A stretch of 64,000 nt of DNA, taken from NCBI RefSeq assembly GCF_024296685.1, contig NZ_CP100763.1, forward strand, positions 558,001 through 622,000, read 5' to 3'. This DNA is from Natrinema marinum (lineage in GTDB: Archaea > Halobacteriota > Halobacteria > Halobacteriales > Natrialbaceae). Below the pieces are notes generated by a model, which was given only the letters and a program-made list of their open reading frames with translations, did no database searches and was not told where the DNA came from. Below, piece after piece: positions 58,634-64,000 of the stretch. The position numbers and the translations under genes were made by a program. Every line of letters starts with the position of its first letter. Within the stretch, counting starts at the first letter, position 1.

Positions 58634-59314
58634 CTATTCGAGTGCGCCACCGGTCACTCGAACGACGCCGAAGACGTGGCTCTCGTCCGCGACGGCGACC
58701 GCGCGCTCGCGGAGGCGGGCGTGGGCGGCGTCGATCTTCTCGTCGAGGCGGATGTGGGGCTCGTTCTCGTATCGAAGCTGCGTCGTCGGCGGTGTCGAGA
58801 GGACGACGATCGCCCGGAAGACGGCGTTGACCGGCGGGGCGTACCACGCGTCACTGCGCGCGGCGTTGGCCAGCACGACGGTGCCGTCGGGGCCGACGAG
58901 GTCGCACCAATCGTCGACCGCGCCGGCCGGATCGGCGAGCATCCCGACGACGAACGTCGCGAGGACGGCGTCGATTTCGTCGTCCTCGAGCGCGGCCCCC
59001 ACCGGTGGCTGCGTTGCGTCGCCCTGCACGACGTGGACGTTGTCGTACGCGGCGGTGGCCGCGCGGGCGCGCTCGAGCACGGGGCCGGTGAAATCGATCC
59101 CGATCACGGTTCCCTCGGGGCCGACCCGCTCGCGGAGGACGGGGAGGTTCGCACCGGTCCCACAGCCCATCTCGATGACGGTGTCGCCGGGCTCGAGGCG
59201 GCAGGCGGCGGCCGCTCGCCGGCGGAGGCGGGCGATACCGGGCGTTCTGCGCGCGATCAGGTCGTAGAGGCGGGCCCAGCGGCCGTAGAACTCCTGGGCG
59301 GATTCGTCGCTCAT
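58634..59314 (-). CDS. Class I SAM-dependent methyltransferase
   Basis: 226 residues. Motif I VIEMGCGTGANLPVL (46-60), then IGIDFTGPVLERARAAT (motif II), VHVVQGDATQPP (motif III area) and DAVLATFVVGMLADP. Such small Rossmann methyltransferases act on quinones, phospholipids or small molecules; the pattern SRWARLYDLIARRTPG-like start (here GRWARLYDLIARRTPG) is typical of UbiE/phosphatidyl-N-methyltransferase relatives. Substrate unknown. thiR ends 11 bp upstream on the same strand, so the two may share a transcript. Confidence 0.9.
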   Translation of the reverse strand: MSDESAQEFYGRWARLYDLIARRTPGIARLRRRAAAACRLEPGDTVIEMGCGTGANLPVLRERVGPEGTVIGIDFTGPVLERARAATAAYDNVHVVQGDATQPPVGAALEDDEIDAVLATFVVGMLADPAGAVDDWCDLVGPDGTVVLANAARSDAWYAPPVNAVFRAIVVLSTPPTTQLRYENEPHIRLDEKIDAAHARLRERAVAVADESHVFGVVRVTGGALE

Positions 59315-59325
59315 CCGTCTACGGG

Positions 59326-60225
59326 TCAGACGAGCGAGCGAATCGTGTCCGCGACCGACTGGGCGTCCCGGCCGAGGACGTAGATCAGCGGCTCGATTCC
59401 CATCCCGCCGGTCTGGTACAGCACGGTCGCCTCGGGTTCCTCCTCGATCGCCGCGCCGACGCTCGAGGCGACATCGCCCGATTCGTCGAATTCGGCGGCG
59501 ACGTGGCCCGCCTCGGCCAGTTCGTCGATCAGTTCCGAGTCGTACCGGACGTTGATCGCCGCGGAAACGTCGGCTCCGTGGCGGCGCGCGGCGAGTAACA
59601 CCCGCGCGACGTGTTCGGAGACGCCGAACTCGGGGGCCGCGGGGACCGTCGCCTGCCCTTTCACGTCGAAGATCCGGCCCGGCACGCCCGCGACGTCGTC
59701 GACGCTTTCGGCGTCCGGCGTGCAGGCGACCAGGTTCGAGCCGACCGCCGGGATCAGTCCCGAAAAGCCGCTCGCGGTCTCGAGGATGCTCAGCCCTTGC
59801 CGGAGCGACGAGAGGACGCGCTCGCTGGCCCGGAGTTCGCTCTCGGGATCGTGGACGCGGAACCCCGAGCCGTGGTCGGCGAGTTCCGGCACCGCTTCCT
59901 CGTGGAGTTGTGCGAGCAGGTCGCCGCCGGACTCGAGGTCGCGGATCAACACCTCGAGTTCGATCAGCGCTTGAATCGGCGAGGTGTCCCCGGCGGCCAG
60001 CCCGGTCCCGAGTTCGTCGACGAGATCGCGGACGCGGTCGTCGTCGGCGATGCGGTCGTTGACCGTCACGTCGCCGTGGGCGTACTTGGAGACGGCGCTC
60101 TGACTGATCCCGAGCACGTCGGCCACCTCGCTCTGTGTGAGTCCCCGGTCGCGTAAGTTGCTCGCGAGCAGTGACCGAACGGTCGGGAGGAACTCGTCCA
60201 CGACGATTTCTTCGACGAATTGCAT
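59326..60225 (-). CDS. thiR: ThiR thiamine-responsive regulator (HTH + ThiN domain)
   Basis: 299 residues. N-terminal helix-turn-helix (about 12-60; NLRDRGLTQSEVADVLGISQSAVSKYAHGD) and a C-terminal ThiN-like domain (about 110-299; VGSNLVACTPDAESVDDVAGVPGRI, VRYDSELIDELAEAGHVAAEFDESGDVA, VLYQTGGMGIEPLIYVLGRDA). This combination is the archaeal ThiR, which senses thiamine phosphate through its ThiN fold and represses genes such as thi4 and thiC. A thi4 gene is 4 kb away on the other strand. Its promoter may include the AAGTTATCC box about 60255-60264. Confidence 0.9.
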   Translation of the reverse strand: MQFVEEIVVDEFLPTVRSLLASNLRDRGLTQSEVADVLGISQSAVSKYAHGDVTVNDRIADDDRVRDLVDELGTGLAAGDTSPIQALIELEVLIRDLESGGDLLAQLHEEAVPELADHGSGFRVHDPESELRASERVLSSLRQGLSILETASGFSGLIPAVGSNLVACTPDAESVDDVAGVPGRIFDVKGQATVPAAPEFGVSEHVARVLLAARRHGADVSAAINVRYDSELIDELAEAGHVAAEFDESGDVASSVGAAIEEEPEATVLYQTGGMGIEPLIYVLGRDAQSVADTIRSLV

Positions 60226-60283
60226 TCGTTAGACGTGCGTACGAGCGGCCGGCGGGATAACTTGTCGGTACGTCCCTGCGGGG

Positions 60284-60886
60284 TTACACGATCGGGACGA
60301 GCATCGCCGCGAACTCGTAGCTGTAGACGTGGTTGAGCAACACGTAGGTGACGACGCCAAGAAACAGGCTGAGGATCCACGCAGCGGCGGCGATCCGACC
60401 GATGCGGGCGTGTGCCGTCCGCCGTAGTTCCGCGGGCGTGTGGGTTAGCCCGAGGATCAGCGCGTAGAGGACGACCGGCACCGAGACGATCGAGAGGATG
60501 ATGTGAACCGCGAGCATGATCAGGTAGGGGTAGTAGGCCAGATCGGGGCCGACGAATTCCTTGGTCCCGCCGCCGCCGACTTTGAGCAGGTAGACGACGA
60601 GGAAGCCGAGGATCAGGACGAACCCGGAAACCATCGCCAGCCGGTGTTTCTCGACCTCGCCGTTGCGGATCCAGTACCAGCCAAGCGTCAGCACGACCGT
60701 CGCGGTCGTGTTGATGACCGCGATAACGTGGGAGAACAGGTTGACCTGCGCGTTCGTGAGGTCGGGATAGATCGGTACGTCCAGCAGGAACGTCCCGAGC
60801 ACCAGCGCGTACCCGACGATCGACAGGAGGATCGTTACGCCCATCGGCCGCTCGCGGAGGCGCCGTCTCGCGTCAGCGGTTGCCAT
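60284..60886 (-). CDS. DUF420 membrane protein
   Basis: 200 residues from the ATG at 60886. Five or so hydrophobic helices (about 14-34, 47-66, 85-104, 115-140, 165-190). Conserved DUF420 features include HVIAVINTTATVVLTLGWYWIRNGEVEKHRLAM (His residues, quoted in part) and YPYLIMLAVHIILSIVSVPVVLYAL. In bacteria this family includes CtaM, required for some heme-copper oxidases, so a link to oxidase assembly is possible. No oxidase genes are in view. Confidence 0.87.
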   Translation of the reverse strand: MATADARRRLRERPMGVTILLSIVGYALVLGTFLLDVPIYPDLTNAQVNLFSHVIAVINTTATVVLTLGWYWIRNGEVEKHRLAMVSGFVLILGFLVVYLLKVGGGGTKEFVGPDLAYYPYLIMLAVHIILSIVSVPVVLYALILGLTHTPAELRRTAHARIGRIAAAAWILSLFLGVVTYVLLNHVYSYEFAAMLVPIV

Positions 60887-61030
60887 TACCGGACGTTAGG
60901 AGCACCGCCGTATCATGCTTGCTGTTCTGCCACGACTATCGATAAGACACCCTTGACTCACGACTCGGTCCGCCCGAATCGCGTTCGGTTTCGGACGCAC
61001 CCAGACGCGAGCGGAGAGAGCGCGACGCGT

Positions 61031-61780
61031 TCAGCGCCGCTTGAACGGGATCCGATTCAGGCGCTCGCGGACGAGCGGTTTTAGTTCGAAGAGGTAGCGC
61101 TCGGTGTCCGCGAGACCGTTCGAATCCTTGTCAGGGACGTGTTGGGTGTACATGACCTGATCGAGCGTGACGGCTTCCGGAATCTCCTGGGCGATGACCA
61201 CGCCGTCGACCGCCCGGTCGGGCTCGAGGTCGACGTCGGTTCCGGTCCATCGACGGGGAAGGTCGGTGGCGTGGGGGGCGACGATGCTCGAGCCCTCGTA
61301 GAGAAAGCCGTCGTCGCCGAAGAAGCTCGTGTTCGTCTTGCCCTGCCAGGAGAGGGTGCGCTCGCTCGTGTTGTGGACGCGGAAGAACGCGACCGTTCGC
61401 GTCGTCGCGGCGGTGACCGGACCGTCGACCAACGCTTCGAGGTCGACGCCGTGGACGAGGCCCGCCAGCGTCAGTGTGAGGTACTCCCCGCTGACCGTCA
61501 ATTCGTGGTCGCCGCCCTCGTCGCCGTTGGTCGGGTCATAGGTCGGTTGATACCGCTGTGTGTCGGCGGTTCCCTCCGTGATCGCACCGATGTCGGTCTC
61601 GCGCTCGCCGGGCGCTCGCTCGCCCAGAATCTCCTCGTAGGCCTCCTGAATCCGCAGAAACCGTTCTCGAGAGCCGCCCTGATCCGGATGGTGTTTTTTC
61701 AGCAAGCTCCGGTAGGCCCGCCGAACCGCCCGCTCGTCGGCGTCCGGAGATAGCCCGAGGGCCTCGTAGTGGCTCTCCAT
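61031..61780 (-). CDS. J-domain protein with C-terminal membrane-free extension
   Basis: 249 residues. Residues 1-60 are a J domain: SHYEALGLSPDADERAVRRAYRSLLKKHHPDQGGSRERFLRIQEAYEEIL, quoted in part, with the HPD motif at about 31-33, which stimulates Hsp70 ATPase. The rest (about 90-249) is beta-rich with no zinc fingers or G/F-linker of DnaJ, so it is not a canonical DnaJ. It could deliver specific clients to DnaK. No DnaK is nearby. The start ATG at 61780 gives the J domain directly. Confidence 0.88.
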   Translation of the reverse strand: MESHYEALGLSPDADERAVRRAYRSLLKKHHPDQGGSRERFLRIQEAYEEILGERAPGERETDIGAITEGTADTQRYQPTYDPTNGDEGGDHELTVSGEYLTLTLAGLVHGVDLEALVDGPVTAATTRTVAFFRVHNTSERTLSWQGKTNTSFFGDDGFLYEGSSIVAPHATDLPRRWTGTDVDLEPDRAVDGVVIAQEIPEAVTLDQVMYTQHVPDKDSNGLADTERYLFELKPLVRERLNRIPFKRR

Positions 61781-61836
61781 CCAGACTGCAATCGATGCTT
61801 CGACGAAAAGAGTCTTTCCGTGTTCGAGACCCGGCC

Positions 61837-62130
61837 TCAGTCGACGGACTCGGTCGGTTCCTCGAGCGCGACCGTACCGTCCCGATCGACGGTGACAGCG
61901 TACCCGCAGAAGGGAAACGAGACGGTCCCGTGCGGTCGCTTCGCCCCGTTCGATCGGTCCGCAAAGAGCGCGTCGAGCGCCGCCGGATCCACGACGGCGT
62001 GCAGCGGTTCGTACTCCGGCGGGGACAACGCCGCCGGCTCGATCCCCTCCGCTTTTGCGACCGCTTCGATCACCGCCTGACTCGGCGTTTGGCCGGACGA
62101 CGAACTGACGCTACCGCCACCCTCCACCAT
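61837..62130 (-). CDS. HalOD1 output domain protein
   Basis: 97 residues from the ATG at 62130 (VEGGGSVSSSSGQTPSQAVIEAVAKAEGIEP). A TTTTATTC box (minus strand, within 62157-62165) lies 27-35 nt upstream, which favours this ATG over one at 62178. The domain pattern is PSQAVIEAVAKAEG...LSPPEYEPLHAVVDPAALDALF...GTVSFPFCGYAVTVDRDGTVAL, the haloarchaeal output domain HalOD1, usually a stand-alone partner of signalling or regulatory systems. Exact role unknown. Confidence 0.88.
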   Translation of the reverse strand: MVEGGGSVSSSSGQTPSQAVIEAVAKAEGIEPAALSPPEYEPLHAVVDPAALDALFADRSNGAKRPHGTVSFPFCGYAVTVDRDGTVALEEPTESVD

Positions 62131-62156
62131 CGTGTGCGGTCCTTCCGAACCCGGTG

Positions 62157-62165
62157 GAATAAAAG
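62157..62165 (-). promoter_or_regulatory. TATA box of the HalOD1 gene
   Basis: TTTTATTC-type box on the minus strand, leaderless spacing to the ATG at 62130. It decides the start of the short gene. Confidence 0.5.
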
Positions 62166-62208
62166 TGTCCTTCCGCATCGCCGGGCCGGCGGCGAGCTGC
62201 CGCTGCCC

Positions 62209-64000
62209 TCAATTGATGTGGATCGCCGGTTTGCCGGGGCGGGCCTTCGCCGCTAACTCGTCGCCGTCGCTCGCGCGGCGAACGGTCACGTCCGCGCCGA
62301 ACTCGTCCGTCACGAGCCAGGTCGCACGCTCGAGCAGCTCGAACTCGCTGTCGGCCGACAGCGCCTGGTCGCCGTCCGCGCCGCCGTCGCGTCCCAGAAG
62401 GTCGCCGACGAACGCCGCGATGGTCCCGCGGTCGACCGCAAACTCGTCGCCCTCGAGGACTCGGTCGACGACCGACTCGACGTCGACGGCCCTGGTGTCG
62501 CCGTCGCCCGCGGCCTGACCGACCAGTTTTGCGGCCCGGTACTTCCACTCGCGGGCGACGACGAGTTCGATCCGCTCGGGTTCGTCGATGTCGGCGACGT
62601 CGACGATGTCGCGGACGTCCTCGAGGGTGCGATCGACCAGTCGGCGCTCGCGCTGGTAGTCCGAGATGTCGCGCTCGGGTTCGGGCCAGTCGGCCGCGAC
62701 GACTAGCCCCTCGCCGCGGAGCTTGTTCCACAGTTCCTCGCCGAGGTGGGGAGCCATCGGCGAGATCACCGCCGCGAGGGTCAGCAGGCCGCGCCGGTAG
62801 ACCTCGCCGTGGGGCCGGTCGTACTCGCGGTACCGGCGCAGCAGTCGCGCGAGTTCCTGAATCTCGGTCGCGGCGCGGTGGAAGCGGAACCGCTCGTACT
62901 CCGCCGTGACGGCGGCGATCGTGCGGTCGATCTCGCGGGCCAGATAGTCGTCGTGGGCCCGGCGCTCGAGTCGCGTCTCGCGTTCTTCGACGAAGTCGGT
63001 CGCCATCCCGTAGAGGGTCTGCTGGAGGTCGTAGGCGCCGCGGACGTTGTTTGCGGTCCACTCGAAGTCCTGTTCGGGGTGGGCCGCCGAGAGGACGAAC
63101 AGCCGGGTCGTCTCGGCGCCGTACTCCTGGGGCGCGACGACGTTGCCCTTCGAACTGGACATCTTCTCGCCGTCGTACAGCACCGTCCCCTGGCTTCGGA
63201 GTTCGGCGATCGGCTCGCGGCGCTCGAGCAGCCCCAGATCGGCCAGCGCCCGCGTGAAAAAGCGGGTATAGAGCAAGTGGAGGATGGCGTGTTCCTCGCC
63301 GCCGACGTAGACGTCGACGGGCAGCCACTCGTCGGCCAGCTCGCTGTCGAAGGGGGCGTCCTCGAGGTGTGGCGAGAGGAAGCGCAGGAAGTACCACGAG
63401 GAGTCGACGAAGGTGTCCATCGTGTCGGTCTCGCGCTCGGCCGGACCGCCACACTCCGGGCAGGTCGTTTCTTTCCACTCCTCGGCGGCGTCCAGCGGGT
63501 TCCCGGTCGTCTGGACGAACTCCGGCAGTTCGACCGGCAACTCCTCCGCAGGGACGAGGACGCGCCCGCAGTCGTCGCAGTGGACGACCGGGATCGGCGT
63601 CCCCCAGTAGCGCTGCCGGGAGATGAGCCAGTCGCGCAGCCGGTAGGTGACGTCTTCTGCGAGCGCCTCGTGGTCCGCGACGAGCCGCTCGCGAGCCCGT
63701 TCGCTGTCGAGACCGTCGTACTCGCCGCTGCTCTCGAGGACGCCTTCGCCGGTGTACGGAGTCGTTTCCGCGGTTTCGCCGTCGCTACCGTCGCGGCCGG
63801 CGTCGCCGTCGCTCCCCGCTGTGGCCTCGGGAACGATCACGCGCTCGATCGGGAGGTCGTGCTCGAGCGCGAAGGCGTGGTCGCGCTCGTTGTGGCCGGG
63901 AACGCCCATCACGGCCCCCGTCCCGACGTCCTCGAGGACGTAGCCGGCGACGTAGACCGGAAGTTCGTCGCCGGTCAGTGGGTGGACCGCGGTGGCGTCG
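62209..64000 (-). CDS. leuS: Leucyl-tRNA synthetase, 5' truncated by window edge
   Basis: C-terminal about 597 residues; translation stays open through base 64000 and the gene starts beyond the window. Charges tRNA-Leu. Visible parts: the end of the CP1 editing domain (ending in GAVMGVPGHNERDHAFA), a synthetase core with RQRYWGTPIPVVHCDDCGRVLV (Zn-ribbon-like insert continuing at CPECGGP), DTMDTFVDSSWYFLRF, and the KMSKS loop in the variant KMSSSKGN. Then the anticodon-binding helical domain and a C-terminal extension. It resembles bacterial-type LeuRS, as in other haloarchaea. Confidence 0.95.
   Translation of the reverse strand, partial: DATAVHPLTGDELPVYVAGYVLEDVGTGAVMGVPGHNERDHAFALEHDLPIERVIVPEATAGSDGDAGRDGSDGETAETTPYTGEGVLESSGEYDGLDSERARERLVADHEALAEDVTYRLRDWLISRQRYWGTPIPVVHCDDCGRVLVPAEELPVELPEFVQTTGNPLDAAEEWKETTCPECGGPAERETDTMDTFVDSSWYFLRFLSPHLEDAPFDSELADEWLPVDVYVGGEEHAILHLLYTRFFTRALADLGLLERREPIAELRSQGTVLYDGEKMSSSKGNVVAPQEYGAETTRLFVLSAAHPEQDFEWTANNVRGAYDLQQTLYGMATDFVEERETRLERRAHDDYLAREIDRTIAAVTAEYERFRFHRAATEIQELARLLRRYREYDRPHGEVYRRGLLTLAAVISPMAPHLGEELWNKLRGEGLVVAADWPEPERDISDYQRERRLVDRTLEDVRDIVDVADIDEPERIELVVAREWKYRAAKLVGQAAGDGDTRAVDVESVVDRVLEGDEFAVDRGTIAAFVGDLLGRDGGADGDQALSADSEFELLERATWLVTDEFGADVTVRRASDGDELAAKARPGKPAIHIN

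Noticed and set aside
58455-58847. 130-residue open frame in the gap between thioesterase and methyltransferase
   Set aside because: Low-complexity, Arg/Gly-rich, overlaps the methyltransferase 3' end on the same strand in another frame; no promoter with good spacing.
1-64000. tRNA, rRNA, CRISPR array, insertion sequence or prophage
   Set aside because: I scanned the gaps and saw no cloverleaf-like sequence, no regular repeat-spacer array, no transposase motifs and no phage structural genes.

Overview
The window looks like a piece of a haloarchaeal main chromosome. It is very GC-rich, the proteins are strongly acidic (Asp/Glu-rich), many TATA-like boxes sit 24-33 nt before the start codon as expected for leaderless mRNAs, twin-arginine signals are common, and there are haloarchaea-type families (DUF7344+DICT pair, HalOD1, PGF-CTERM-like tail, Thi4/ThiR, KorAB, preQ0 genes queDEC). 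The gene content would suit Natrialbaceae (Natrinema/Haloterrigena-like), but that placement is inference. I see no rRNA, tRNA, CRISPR array, transposase or prophage. The window opens inside aroA and closes inside leuS.

Layout. 1-7.7 kb: shikimate genes aroA and aroC, separated by a membrane protein, a thiolase with a tandemly duplicated tail, a DICT/DUF7344 regulator pair and a secreted protein; then a PHP phosphoesterase. 7.9-11.4 kb: korA-korB (2-oxoacid:ferredoxin oxidoreductase) followed by an Lrp regulator with a promoter palindrome. 11.4-13.5 kb: SRPBCC protein, NosL-like lipoprotein, EamA transporter. 13.6-17.4 kb: a three-gene minus-strand operon of unknown gene, PQQ-dependent alcohol dehydrogenase and Tat-exported cupredoxin. 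17.6-22.9 kb: an orphan formate-dehydrogenase-like catalytic subunit with mobA and yqeC (molybdenum/selenium cofactor) nearby. 22.9-31.7 kb: BKACE enzyme overlapping a 4-Cys mini-protein, ring-cleaving dioxygenase, six-PAS histidine kinase, iron alcohol dehydrogenase, exported propeller. 31.7-33.8 kb: queD-queE-queC behind a perfect promoter palindrome. 33.9-42.7 kb: two convergent paralogous propellers, HTH regulator, cinA, a 43-residue membrane protein, NAD-kinase-like protein, AbrB-PhoU regulator and small proteins. 43-52 kb: membrane protein, sugar nucleotidyltransferase, a 1407-residue HEAT/propeller fusion, topA. 52-64 kb: MATE pump, thi4, exported alpha/beta hydrolase, thioesterase, methyltransferase, thiR, DUF420, J-domain protein, HalOD1 and leuS.

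Most interesting part: the 13.6-17.4 kb operon. The dehydrogenase carries the full PQQ/metal site, including a second Asp two residues after the catalytic Asp. That Asp is the hallmark of lanthanide-dependent (XoxF/PedH-like) quinoproteins. It is coupled to a cupredoxin instead of a cytochrome c, and to a protein I cannot assign. The dehydrogenase has no visible export signal, whereas the cupredoxin has one. I infer a periplasm-facing or membrane-associated alcohol oxidation chain suited to haloarchaea, which use blue copper proteins as soluble carriers. The substrate, metal and localisation are unproven.

Second-tier signals are perfect or near-perfect inverted repeats on promoters: queDEC, the nucleotidyltransferase, Lrp, the PQQ operon, the alpha/beta hydrolase and an HTH regulator. 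Others are the HEAT/propeller fusion, the YqeC-MobA-FDH neighbourhood and the tandem duplication of the thiolase 3' end. All assignments were made by reading motifs; no database search was run.
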